Assembly: GCF_000737335.2 (NCBI RefSeq)
Contig: NZ_JMCC02000004.1
Coordinates: 62,001-126,000 of the forward strand
DNA length: 64,000 nt
DNA from: Enhygromyxa salina
Lineage (GTDB): Bacteria; Myxococcota_A; Polyangia; Nannocystales; Nannocystaceae
Direction of reading: 5' to 3'
The first letter of the stretch is position 1. Every line of letters begins with the position of its first letter. The translations under genes and the position numbers were made by a program. The notes beneath the pieces are model-generated. The model was given only the letters and a program-made list of their open reading frames with translations, did no database searches and was not told the DNA's origin. Shown here one piece after another: positions 16,697 through 26,884 of the stretch.

Positions 16697-17524
16697 ATGG
16701 GCGAGCGAGCACACGCGCGGCCGATTTGGGCGGAGCGCCGCGCGAACAAAGACAGCTCTCGCGCATCACCTCTCGCCGTTCACGACTTCGCCGTGCTCGG
16801 GTTCATGACGAGCGGCCACGCGGTCGTCGAACAACGAGAGCGATTCGCTCTTCGAGCAGGTGATGTCCTGCTCGTTCCGGCCGGAGAGGCCCATCGTTGG
16901 GTGTCCTCGAAGAACGCGGTGTTCTGGGGCGTCGGCTTTTGCGGGGCCTGCTACGCGCCGTCGGAGCTTGCGACCTTGCTCGACCCGTTCGAGCGGGCTC
17001 GCGCAGGTTCGTCCGCGGTGATCCACATCCCGAGTGAGCGACAAGACCACCTGGCGAGCTTGTGCGCCACGCTACTGGAAGAGACCACGGTGGCGGGACC
17101 ACAGCGCGCACATACCGAGCTGGTGGCGAGGAGCTTGCTCGCGTTGATCCTCGCCGAAGTCGCCCGTGCCGCGCACACGACACCGTCGACGGGCGTGCAA
17201 ACCAGCATGGTCGGCGACGCCCTTCGTTTTATCGAGAGGAACTGCTTGCGCCCGCTCTCGTTGGGCGACGTCTCGGCGGCGGTCAACAAGTCGCCGTCTT
17301 ACGTGACCACGGCCTTGAAGCGGGCGACCGGCAAGAGCGCCGTGGAGTGGATCATCGCCGGGCGACTCTCGGAGGCGCGCAATCGTCTGCTGCACACCGA
17401 TGAGTTCGTGGACGTGATCGCGGAGCGGGTTGGCTACGCGGACGCGACTCACTTCATCCGCTTGTTTCGTCGCGCACACGGGGTGACCCCCGCGGCTTGG
17501 CGGGCTGCGCGACGCCGGCCATGA
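16697..17524 (+). CDS. AraC-family transcriptional regulator
   Basis: A 275-residue protein. The N-terminal half is a cupin-type sensing domain (FALRAGDVLLVPAGEAHRW). The C-terminal ~100 residues hold the paired helix-turn-helix motifs of AraC/XylS proteins (IERNCLRPLSLGDVSAAVNKSPSYVTTALK; DVIAERVGYADATHFIRLFRRAHGVTPAAWR). It should bind DNA and respond to a small molecule. It converges on the FAD oxidoreductase gene, the stops being 20 bases apart, so any regulatory link to that gene would be through its far promoter. Start chosen at ATG 16697. Confidence 0.9.
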   Translation: MGERAHARPIWAERRANKDSSRASPLAVHDFAVLGFMTSGHAVVEQRERFALRAGDVLLVPAGEAHRWVSSKNAVFWGVGFCGACYAPSELATLLDPFERARAGSSAVIHIPSERQDHLASLCATLLEETTVAGPQRAHTELVARSLLALILAEVARAAHTTPSTGVQTSMVGDALRFIERNCLRPLSLGDVSAAVNKSPSYVTTALKRATGKSAVEWIIAGRLSEARNRLLHTDEFVDVIAERVGYADATHFIRLFRRAHGVTPAAWRAARRRP

Positions 17525-17543
17525 AGTCCAACCAATTGACGCG

Positions 17544-18560
17544 CTAGGAGAGCAGCTGGCTCGCTGCTAGCTCGGCCGTCAGGGCATGGTTGAGCATGGC
17601 CGCGGTGCGTACTCCGGAGGCCGCGGCGAGGACCGCCGCCTGCATGGGCGTGACGAGGTCTCCGCTCGCGTAGATGCCCGGGGTCGACGTCTCACAGTGG
17701 ATGTCGTCGACCTGCACGTAGCCCGCTGGAGTGAGCGCCAACCCGAGCGAGCGAACGAACTCGACCTGGACTTGGGGCGGATGGGCAAACAAGGCGTCAC
17801 AAGCTGTCGTGGCGCCGTCCGTGAACTCGACGCGCTCGATCTGGCTGTCGTTCGAGCTGTTGGCCACGAGCCGGGTGATCACGCGCTCCTCGATTTGAAC
17901 GTTCGCGGCGGTCAGGCGCGCGCGTACATCCGCGGGGATCTCGAATCGCTGCTCGGTGAACACGGTGACGTGGCGCGTCCACCCGCGCAAGAGCACGGGG
18001 AACGCGAGCATGTCGACGTCTGTGGCGAGGTAGCCGAAGCGCTGATCCTGGACCTCCCAGGCGTGGCAGTAGGGGCACTGGAAGATCGAGTGGCCCCACA
18101 TCGCGCGAAACCCCTCGAGCGCTGGCGGCTGGTCGACCATGCCGGGGCACAGGAGGATGCGGCGGGCCTCGACCTCGCCCGTTGCCAGGCGCACGTTGAA
18201 GCCGCCGATGTCTCCGTGGATCGCCTGGACCTGCACGTGACGCACCTCGACATTTGGGTACGTCCCGAGCTGCTCGTGACCGATCTCGCGGAACGTTGAT
18301 GGCGTCACGCCGTCGCGTGTGACGAACCCGTGGATGTGCGCAGCGGCAGCGTTGCGCCGCTCCCCCGCATCACAGAGCAGGACACGCTTGCGCGCGCGGC
18401 CGAGGGTGAGCGCTGCGGAGAGGCCGGCGGGGCCGCCTCCCACGATGACGACATCGTAGGGCATGGTGGTTGGTTTCCTGGGTGGGGTCAGAGGCCGAGG
18501 CGCCGCGCAGCCAGGAGCGAGCAGGAGCGCGCTCGCGTGCAACAGCGTACGTCGGGTCAT
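17544..18560 (-). CDS. Thioredoxin reductase-like FAD oxidoreductase with N-terminal signal
   Basis: From the ATG at 18560 the 338-residue protein begins MTRRTLLHASALLLAPGC, a twin-Arg plus lipobox-like signal. A second start at 18464 (MPYDVVIVGGGPAGLSAA) would give the bare enzyme. The FAD-binding GxGxxG is clear, as are a CPYCHAWE redox pair like that of DepH/GliT-type dithiol oxidases and the C-terminal GIYASGDLVTPMQAAVLAAASG. It probably oxidises a dithiol or reduces a small disulfide protein. Which start is used decides whether it is exported. Confidence 0.82.
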   Translation of the reverse strand: MTRRTLLHASALLLAPGCAAPRPLTPPRKPTTMPYDVVIVGGGPAGLSAALTLGRARKRVLLCDAGERRNAAAAHIHGFVTRDGVTPSTFREIGHEQLGTYPNVEVRHVQVQAIHGDIGGFNVRLATGEVEARRILLCPGMVDQPPALEGFRAMWGHSIFQCPYCHAWEVQDQRFGYLATDVDMLAFPVLLRGWTRHVTVFTEQRFEIPADVRARLTAANVQIEERVITRLVANSSNDSQIERVEFTDGATTACDALFAHPPQVQVEFVRSLGLALTPAGYVQVDDIHCETSTPGIYASGDLVTPMQAAVLAAASGVRTAAMLNHALTAELAASQLLS

Positions 18561-18778
18561 GAACACGCTTGCATCGTAGTGTTCGACGTCTCCGCCCTGA
18601 AGGGCGTGGATCTCGCTGAGATCGGCGGTGTTTTCGATCCCCAGCGGAAAGGACATCGATCGGGGATCGGGGGGAGCGTGAACGTCGCGCCGCTCTTCCT
18701 CGGCGAACAGCCCCCCAATTTCACCCCGTTCGGCGTGGTCTCGCGCCGGGCGACCAGACAGAGATATATATAGCAGGC

Positions 18779-19636
18779 ATGTCGAACCTCGAGATTCGAA
18801 CGATCGCGTGGGACCTGGACGGCGTACCCTTCCTGTGGAACCCGGACCAGCCGCGCTTCGCGATCTTGCTGAACCAGATCAGCTTCTTGGCGATCGGCTT
18901 CGAGCGATACATCTGCCGGGCGACCCGCAAGGCCGAGACGCAGATCACCGACCCCGAGATCGCCGCCGAGTCCATGCTCTTTCGCAAGCAGGAGGCCGTA
19001 CACTCGGCCGCCCACAAGACGCACGTCAAAGCGCTGATCAAGCAATACCCGGGGCTGCAGTCCACCCTCACCAAGGTCATCCAGATCTACGATGACCTAT
19101 ACGACGCCCATCCGCTCGAGTTCGCGCTGGCCCACTCTGGCGGACTCGAGGCCATCTTCACCCCCTTCTTCAAGATGGTCCTCGACAATCGCGCCGTCTT
19201 GTTCGGCGGCGGGGACCCCCGCGTGGTCTCGCTGTTTTTGTGGCACTTTTGCGAAGAGATCGAGCACCGCAGCTCAGCGCTCGCCATCTACAACCACCTC
19301 GTGGGTGACTACGGCTATCGGCTGCGCAACACCCGTCGCTTCATGAAGTTCAGCAAATCGCTGGTAGACATGTTGCTCGAGGACTTCAAGGTCCACGTTC
19401 CTGACGTGCCAGAGTCTTGCTTCAAAGGCGACCCCTTCGCGAGCGTGCCGCTCTCGTCCAAGCTCCGGTCGACGTTTGGCATCTTCGCCTCGCAGGCCCC
19501 CTGGCACAACCCCGAGCGCCAGCCGCTGCCCGACTACTATCAGGAGTGGCTCGGTCACTGGAACAATGGTGACGATGTGACGCGCCTGTACGGGAACGCC
19601 GCCTTGCTCCCGGAGCCCCCTGTGCCGGCAGGGTGA
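18779..19636 (+). CDS. Putative metal-dependent hydrolase (PF10118-like)
   Basis: A 285-residue helical protein. Conserved-looking metal ligands are E and H in RKQEAVHSAAHKTH and in FLWHFCEEIEHRSSA, the pattern of the PF10118 family, which resembles ferritin-like di-iron helices. The substrate of the family is not established. It is a single gene with its own upstream region; an AT-rich stretch (AGATATATATAG) lies directly before the start and may be part of a promoter. No signal peptide is seen, so it is expected in the cytoplasm. Confidence 0.7.
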   Translation: MSNLEIRTIAWDLDGVPFLWNPDQPRFAILLNQISFLAIGFERYICRATRKAETQITDPEIAAESMLFRKQEAVHSAAHKTHVKALIKQYPGLQSTLTKVIQIYDDLYDAHPLEFALAHSGGLEAIFTPFFKMVLDNRAVLFGGGDPRVVSLFLWHFCEEIEHRSSALAIYNHLVGDYGYRLRNTRRFMKFSKSLVDMLLEDFKVHVPDVPESCFKGDPFASVPLSSKLRSTFGIFASQAPWHNPERQPLPDYYQEWLGHWNNGDDVTRLYGNAALLPEPPVPAG

Positions 19637-19851
19637 GACAGCGACGCCCCGAGATTCGAACCGACACAGCGGCGAACACCCCCTGACATGCGGCGGACAG
19701 GTCGTTGCAGCGGCCGCGTCGAAGGCCTCGAGGGCAAGACTCGAACCATCACTCGTCACGCATTCGGCTTTCACTCGTCAGGAATGAGTCAGAGTCGACG
19801 TGCAAAGATCGACTTTCCTTTCGTCATACTTTTTCATAATATCTTCTCGTC

Positions 19852-21696
<1,845 letters not shown>

Positions 21697-21732
21697 ACGT
21701 GTCCTGACCTCGAAGTTCGCGGGTTCCGTGGG

Positions 21733-22386
21733 TCAGACGATGTCGAAGGTGAGCATCTGGGGATGCTCCTGAAAGTAGGCCTCGGCCAACTGGAGGTGCG
21801 GCGGACATGCCGGGCGATCTTCAGACGCGAACAGCCAGCTCTCCTCGTCCTGGGTCAAGGCGGCGGCTTGCCCGTCGCGTTCGATCAGCAGGCTCCCGGC
21901 CCCGTCGCCGTCCACCATGATCGAGTACCAGGCGGTGGAGCCCCACTCGCACGCGCAGTGGATCGTGCGCAGCAGTAGATCGAGGGTCACGAGCTGCCGA
22001 AGCGGTCCGTAAACACGATAGTTCGCCGCGGCCCACGGTTGCTGATCACCGGTCGGGTCCTCGATCGGCTCGAAGTCCACGGGGATTTCGTCGAGCTTGG
22101 CGCCCGCTCGCTCGTCGGCCCGCGGGCGTGGATGAGACAGGTGCGCGCGCAGCTGGTCGCGCTCGTGGGTGAGTGAGCGCTGCGCCGCATGCAGCTGCGC
22201 GAGCTCCTGGTTCGCGCGCTCGAGCGCCTGCTCGCTCGCCGCCAAGGCTCGCTCGAGCTCGTCAATCTTTTGGATCTTGGCCTTGCTGCCGAACACGACC
22301 GCAGTGTGCGTCAGACGCTGCCCGGGCTCAATCCACTGTCCAATCCAACGAACTCGCGCCGCATCGTCGTTGCGCTTGTTCGCCAT
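21733..22386 (-). CDS. Coiled-coil protein of unknown function
   Basis: A 217-residue protein. ATG 22386 (MANKRNDDAARVRWIGQWIE) is chosen because the open frame above it is arginine-rich and overlaps the DUF3616 gene. Residues ~38-85 form a heptad-rich coiled coil (IDELERALAASEQALERANQELAQLHAAQRS). The C-terminal ~110 residues are a compact domain with paired Cys (IHCACEWG) and many aromatics. No family recognised. It is 29 bases downstream of the DUF3616 lipoprotein gene on the same strand, possibly co-transcribed. Confidence 0.65.
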   Translation of the reverse strand: MANKRNDDAARVRWIGQWIEPGQRLTHTAVVFGSKAKIQKIDELERALAASEQALERANQELAQLHAAQRSLTHERDQLRAHLSHPRPRADERAGAKLDEIPVDFEPIEDPTGDQQPWAAANYRVYGPLRQLVTLDLLLRTIHCACEWGSTAWYSIMVDGDGAGSLLIERDGQAAALTQDEESWLFASEDRPACPPHLQLAEAYFQEHPQMLTFDIV

Positions 22387-22415
22387 GGCGACTGCCCGCA
22401 GCCGCTCGAGCAGCT

Positions 22416-23432
22416 CTAAAATCCACGCACCCAACGACCACGGAAGGACTTCTTCCCGGGGTCGTCCAGCTTCTTGCACGCTGCGCCGTCGACCTCGACG
22501 GTCCCGTCGTCGCTCAGGAGCATGATCTGCTCGCGGTCTTCCGGCGTGAAGAAGCCTTCGGGGTTGAGGTCCCCGAGATCGAGGTCGACCCGTTGCGGCT
22601 GTTCGCTCTGGCCGTCCCACGTGTAGAGACGAGACTCCCCCGTCCCGGCGTAGTCGCCTGCAACGATCAAGTAGTGCCCACGCCACGCCGAGAGACCACG
22701 GATACCGAGACCATCGAGATCCAGCACGACGGGATCGCCGAAGCGTGCGGCCTCGCCGTTGATCACACCGGGGGGATTCTCGAGCACAGCCAACAAGGCC
22801 CTCCCGCGCGGGGTCGGGTTGCGAAAGCCGATGAAGACACCGCCCGCCGCTCGGTCGGTCATCCCCTCGATGTTGAGGCCGCCGGGCTCCTTGGGCGCGA
22901 TCTGGGCGGCCTTGCGCAGACCAAAAGGCTGATATCGGGGGTCCGCGTCGAGATCCACCAACAGGTTCATGTACGCGCTCCCCACCATCACCAGCGGCTC
23001 GCCGTCGTTGGGCGACGTGGTGGCGAACAAGCGCAGGCGCTCGGGCTTGTGCTTACCCTTGCTGTTCGTGCCATGGGAGGTCAGCCAGTAGGCATGGCCT
23101 TGGTGCACGGTCGCAGCTTCGATGTCCGCCTCCGCGGGGGGCTTGGGCGGGCGGCTTGGATCTTTGGCCGGTCGGGGGAAGATGTTCACACCAGCCGAGA
23201 TGTCCTTGCTGTACAGCGGCTCCCCACCACGGTCTGCGTCGTAAACCCTCAGCAGATTGTCTTCGTCGTCGGCCACCGCGAATAGGTGAGTATCGAGCGG
23301 AACTGCGCCCGAGGCGTCGCACATGCCGACGAAGCGAACGTCTGCTGGGCTCGCGGGCGACGGCCTGGCCCTTCCTTGGCAGCAGGCACAGCACAGCGCA
23401 ACTATCGTCAAGATGGGAACGCAGACACGCAC
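22416..23432 (-). CDS. DUF3616-type lipoprotein
   Basis: A 338-residue protein. The signal MRVCVPILTIVALCCACC has a lipobox near Cys15-18. The mature part reads as a beta-propeller-like DUF3616 domain: HLFAVADDEDNLLRVYD, GLNIEGMTDR, GVFIGFRNPTPRGRALLAVL and GIRGLSAWRGHYLIVAGDYAG. These proteins are exported and of unknown function. Two Cys in AACKKLDDPGKK near the C-terminus may pair. Upstream lies a gap of about 415 bases shared with the divergent beta-prism gene. Confidence 0.8.
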   Translation of the reverse strand: MRVCVPILTIVALCCACCQGRARPSPASPADVRFVGMCDASGAVPLDTHLFAVADDEDNLLRVYDADRGGEPLYSKDISAGVNIFPRPAKDPSRPPKPPAEADIEAATVHQGHAYWLTSHGTNSKGKHKPERLRLFATTSPNDGEPLVMVGSAYMNLLVDLDADPRYQPFGLRKAAQIAPKEPGGLNIEGMTDRAAGGVFIGFRNPTPRGRALLAVLENPPGVINGEAARFGDPVVLDLDGLGIRGLSAWRGHYLIVAGDYAGTGESRLYTWDGQSEQPQRVDLDLGDLNPEGFFTPEDREQIMLLSDDGTVEVDGAACKKLDDPGKKSFRGRWVRGF

Positions 23433-23847
23433 GGCGCGACGAGCATAGCGCCAATGGTGTCGCGGACCAGGTCGCGGCCCACTGGGGGCGAGAGCGGCCC
23501 GAAGCGCGCGCGTTTGTGGAATCTCGTGTCCCGCCCTGCTCCATCATGTTTCGACCGGCGAGTCTGGGAAGCCAGCGCGCGGTTGACGACGCCGAGCAGC
23601 CACAGATCACTCCGTTGCGCCACTGCGTTGTCGCCAGCGTCGGTCGACTCGGTGCGCGGCGCAGCGATCGCGTGGGCAACGCTCGGACGGATCACAACAT
23701 TAGCGCGGTGGTCGATGCGCGCGCTGCTTTGCCGCGTCAGAGAATAGCCGCTTCACTGATGCAGAGCGGCGCTACCTCTCTGCCCACGCAGGCAGCGACT
23801 GGCCACGTTCACCGACAACTCGCAGCTTGATCACAGGAGGACGACCA
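23433..23847. other. Divergent intergenic region
   Basis: About 415 bases between the divergent DUF3616 gene (-) and the beta-prism gene (+). Short frames on both strands are not protein-like. It probably holds promoters for both genes; a strong ribosome site (AGGAGG, ~23836) precedes the + gene. Confidence 0.45.
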
Positions 23848-24543
23848 ATGAAGAATCCACCGAGCGCGAACCTCAAGTTGCTCGCTACCGCCACCTGTCT
23901 CACAGGGTTGCTCACCGCCTCGCTGGCGATCTCTCGCGCAGCGACCGCGAATACACCCGACGACTGGGGCATCGAGCCGGCAATGGTCGAAGCGACGAGC
24001 GGCGCCGACACCCGCTCGAATGACGTCGAAGCTCCACACCCGATTTGGGCGCTGGCCGCCTCGAACCTCTATTATACGCTTCCGGCCCGCGGCGGCAGCG
24101 GTGGCGGTCCTGGAACCCTCTCGTGCGGGCAGGGCGACGTGGCGGTTGGAATCTATGGCAGGTCAGGCATCTACATCGACCAGCTTGGCCTCACATGCGC
24201 GCATCTGAATGACGACGGCTCCCTGGGCCCCAGCTACGACATTGGCACCTACGGGGGGCCAGGAGGAGGCTTCTTCAGGATCATCTGTCCTGTGGGTCAA
24301 GCGATCGTCGGCTTTCATGGCGGTAGCGGAGCGCTCGTCGATCGGCTTGGCCTGTATTGCTCTGGGGTGGGCAATTGGCGCACGAATGGAAGCGTCCAAC
24401 ACATAACGGGGACCGTCGGTGGTGGCGGCGGCGGGCCCTTTGTCGATCTGTGCCCCAGCGACTACGTGGCGGCTCGCATCAACGTACGAACGGGTTTGTA
24501 CGTTGATCGAGAAGAGTTGCTCTGCGCGTATATCTATCCGTAG
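23848..24543 (+). CDS. Secreted three-repeat jacalin/beta-prism-like protein
   Basis: A 231-residue protein starting at ATG 23848 behind AGGAGG. The N-terminus MKNPPSANLKLLATATCLTG is a secretory signal. The mature part has three similar units: CGQGDVAVGIYGRSGIYIDQ, CPVGQAIVGFHGGSGALVDR and CPSDYVAARINVRTGLYVDR. Each ends in L-x-C, and they are separated by Gly-rich GGSGGGP or GGPGGGF turns, the pattern of jacalin-related beta-prism lectins. Carbohydrate binding is plausible. Three Cys pairs may stabilise it. It is a single gene. Confidence 0.7.
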   Translation: MKNPPSANLKLLATATCLTGLLTASLAISRAATANTPDDWGIEPAMVEATSGADTRSNDVEAPHPIWALAASNLYYTLPARGGSGGGPGTLSCGQGDVAVGIYGRSGIYIDQLGLTCAHLNDDGSLGPSYDIGTYGGPGGGFFRIICPVGQAIVGFHGGSGALVDRLGLYCSGVGNWRTNGSVQHITGTVGGGGGGPFVDLCPSDYVAARINVRTGLYVDREELLCAYIYP

Positions 24544-25212
24544 CTATTAATGACCCACAGAGGCCTTGGATTCGCCGGCTGCAGCCGCTGGCGCGTCTGT
24601 CGCTTTGCTCCTCGGGGCCACTTGTTGGTGTCCGCATGTGTGGCCCCGTGCGGATAGTACATACGACGAGGGGTCGGGTAGAGCGTGAGCGTCGCGCCGC
24701 TCATTCTCGGTGCCTGGTTCGGCAGGCGAAGTGGGCCCGGGCCGGGTCGGGCGGCAAACAGTTCACGACGTCGTCCGCGAACCGTGTTGGTCACTGATCG
24801 CTAGTGCCGCACACCCTAAGTTCGTTCCGGGTTAGGTGCGGAGCTGAGGCCCAAGGGCGAGGAGCGGCGACGACGCTGTACCGGGCGTACTGCTAGGAGC
24901 TGCGACACTGCCATTGGGCCTCAGTGCCGTGCATAACCCGGAACGAACTTAGGGTGTGCGGCATTAGTGTTCTCCACCGCTTCGAATTTTGCCTGCGGAA
25001 AGGACATCCGACCCTGGACACCTCGCTGCCTCACGCATGAGTTCTGCAAAGTGAGACCACGACGGCCGGGTAGGTGGTCAAAGCCGCCGCCCAGCCCGTG
25101 GGCCCGCTTCACCGAGGCGGTCGATTCTCCCTCGAAGCGCGCGTCTGGGTGCTCGGGCGCCGGAGCTCGCTCGAGGATTGCGCCGAGTGCCTTCTGGCTG
25201 CTATGACGCGTA
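24544..25212. other. Gap containing a palindromic element
   Basis: About 670 bases. Apart from the family-2 element at 24801-24967, nothing is convincing. Frames on either strand are short and arginine- or serine-rich. Confidence 0.4.
24801..24967. repeat. CTAG-bounded palindromic element, family 2
   Basis: Terminal inverted repeats extend about 53 bp with few mismatches, beginning CTAGTGCCGCACACCCTAAG and continuing to CTGAGGCCCA. The right end is worn to TTAG. The 19-nt core hairpin is at 24875-24893, within a 35-nt segment (24866-24900) that is absent from the sister copy at 55671-55803. No coding capacity. Confidence 0.85.
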
Positions 25213-26241
25213 ATGCAAATCGACCGGCTTTTTTTCGTCATCGCAGGCATTTCGACTGGCCTGGCCATCTCGGCTTGCAACTCTGACTCCTCGGGAACGA
25301 TGACACCCTGCGCAGGCGCGTGTCCCGATGGCTACGAATGCGTGATGGATGCGTGTGTCGCCGCTGACTCGGGGACCAGCGGCGACGGGGACCCCACCGG
25401 AGATGGCGACGGCGACGGGGACCCCACTGGCGACGGGGACCCCACTGGCGACGGGGATCCCACCGGCGACGGGGACCCCACTGGCGACGGGGATCCCACT
25501 GGCGACGGCGACGGCGATCCCAGTGGAGACGACGATGCGGACGGCATCACCAACGGCGAGGACAACTGCCCCAACATCTACAACCCAAACCAACGGGATT
25601 TCGATGGTGACGGCGAAGGCAACGTCTGTGACGTGCTCGAGTTCACCACGGTCACAGGGGGCTTGGACGTCCAAATCCTCGCGGGTATTGACGGTTTCGG
25701 AGACCCCCCCGTCTGCGGGGTCGATTTGACCTGGAACGTGACTGATGGGGTCGTGCTCGTCCAACTCGACGATGACGCGAGCATCGTGAAATTTCAGATC
25801 GACGAGCTCGAGATCGCAAATCTCTCAACCTCGTGCATGGACAACAATCCGCCCGCGACCCTGGAAACCACGTTCACCGACGTGCATCTGCTCTACGATA
25901 ATATCGTTCCTTTTTCGAACTTTCTGGAACCCTACAACCCTCAGGACCACTCGGCCGGCATCATCATGGGATATGCAGAGCCCAACTTCAGCTACACCCG
26001 AATGGAAGCTAACGTGGAGTTCGCCCTCGACAACGAGATGCCAGTCGACTCTGCGGTGGAGTGGCCGGGGCGCATACCCCCCTACTACGTGAACATCACT
26101 GGTAAGGGTGCAAGCGGAACGTTGACCTGGGAGGATGCTCCCGCTTTCATCCTGTTCAATTTGGACGACTTCGACCATGGCAATCCAGATGCCCTCATTC
26201 AGATCGGAAGCATCGAAGGGTCCGTGAACCTCGCGCCCTGA
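25213..26241 (+). CDS. Lipoprotein with GDGDPT repeats and thrombospondin-3 motif
   Basis: A 342-residue protein. The signal is MQIDRLFFVIAGISTGLAIS followed by AC, with the lipobox Cys at 22. A small Cys-rich motif (CAGACPDGYECVMDACV) is followed by a GDGDPT linker, then a thrombospondin type-3-like calcium-binding segment (DDDADGITNGEDNCPNIYNP). A ~190-residue beta-rich C-terminal domain has no recognised family. It is predicted to sit on the outer surface; calcium binding by the Asp-rich motif is likely from the family. Confidence 0.8.
   Translation: MQIDRLFFVIAGISTGLAISACNSDSSGTMTPCAGACPDGYECVMDACVAADSGTSGDGDPTGDGDGDGDPTGDGDPTGDGDPTGDGDPTGDGDPTGDGDGDPSGDDDADGITNGEDNCPNIYNPNQRDFDGDGEGNVCDVLEFTTVTGGLDVQILAGIDGFGDPPVCGVDLTWNVTDGVVLVQLDDDASIVKFQIDELEIANLSTSCMDNNPPATLETTFTDVHLLYDNIVPFSNFLEPYNPQDHSAGIIMGYAEPNFSYTRMEANVEFALDNEMPVDSAVEWPGRIPPYYVNITGKGASGTLTWEDAPAFILFNLDDFDHGNPDALIQIGSIEGSVNLAP
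25380..25526 (+). repeat. 18-bp coding repeat (GDGDPT)n
   Basis: About seven units of GGCGACGGGGACCCCACT with small variations, inside the thrombospondin-3 lipoprotein gene. It codes for an acidic Pro-containing spacer. Confidence 0.9.
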
Positions 26242-26361
26242 GATCTGAGCGCGCTCAGCCGACCGGGAGACGCGAGATGTAGTGACGAAGGTGTACTCGT
26301 TCTCCTCGAGCGCACCGCGCTCGGGATCGATGACGCCCTCGGCGTCGCGGTGTTCCTCGAG

Positions 26362-26847
26362 CTAGCTGTCGCAGGGCCTGATGCGGGCGAGCTTCCAGCC
26401 CATGCCCGCGCCAGGCCCGGCGACCGTCGCTTCTAGCTGGTCGCCCTGCAGTCCGTAGTGGATCTCTTGCGGGAAGTCGTGCTCGTAGTTGGCCCACACC
26501 CAGACTAGCGTCGCCGCCGGGACCTGCACTGGGTAGCGCGCGGCGCTGGGGTCGATCGGCGAGAAGCTGGTTGGCGCGGCCTCGCCGGGCTGGGCGATGT
26601 AGACGTGCCCCCGCTTGCCGTGCCGCAACACCAAGCGCTCGCTGAGCTCGAGCTCGCCTTGGTCGGTCTGCGTGTGCCCTTCACCTCGCAGATCCCGACC
26701 CTCGATCCACCACCGCTCGCGCGTGCCCTCGCCCTCCCAGGTCCCGCACAGCAGCTTGGCGTCTGGGGGGGCGGTCGCTCGGGGCGACCCACAGGCCCCG
26801 ATCAACAAGGCGCCAGCGAGGAACGAGAGCGCGGGGTTTCGTGACAC
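26362..26847 (-). CDS. DUF6265-like lipoprotein
   Basis: The GTG at 26847 gives a 161-residue protein beginning (V)SRNPALSFLAGALLIGAC, a good lipoprotein signal. An ATG at 26907 would run into the divergent metallophosphoesterase gene. The mature domain reads LCGTWEGEGTRERWWIEGRDL, WVWANYEHDFPQEIHYGLQG and GWKLARI, consistent with DUF6265-type small beta-barrel proteins of unknown function. It is head-to-head with the gene at 26885, the starts being 37 bases apart. Confidence 0.7.
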   Translation of the reverse strand: MSRNPALSFLAGALLIGACGSPRATAPPDAKLLCGTWEGEGTRERWWIEGRDLRGEGHTQTDQGELELSERLVLRHGKRGHVYIAQPGEAAPTSFSPIDPSAARYPVQVPAATLVWVWANYEHDFPQEIHYGLQGDQLEATVAGPGAGMGWKLARIRPCDS

Positions 26848-26884
26848 CCAGCGATGGTACCCAATCCGGTATGCTGGCGCCGCC

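Noticed and set aside
19637..19760. Possible tRNA genes on the minus strand (GGTTCGAATC and GGTTCGAGTC T-loop-like strings)
   Set aside because: Neither string is flanked by a matching T-stem, and no acceptor, D or anticodon arm could be folded around them.
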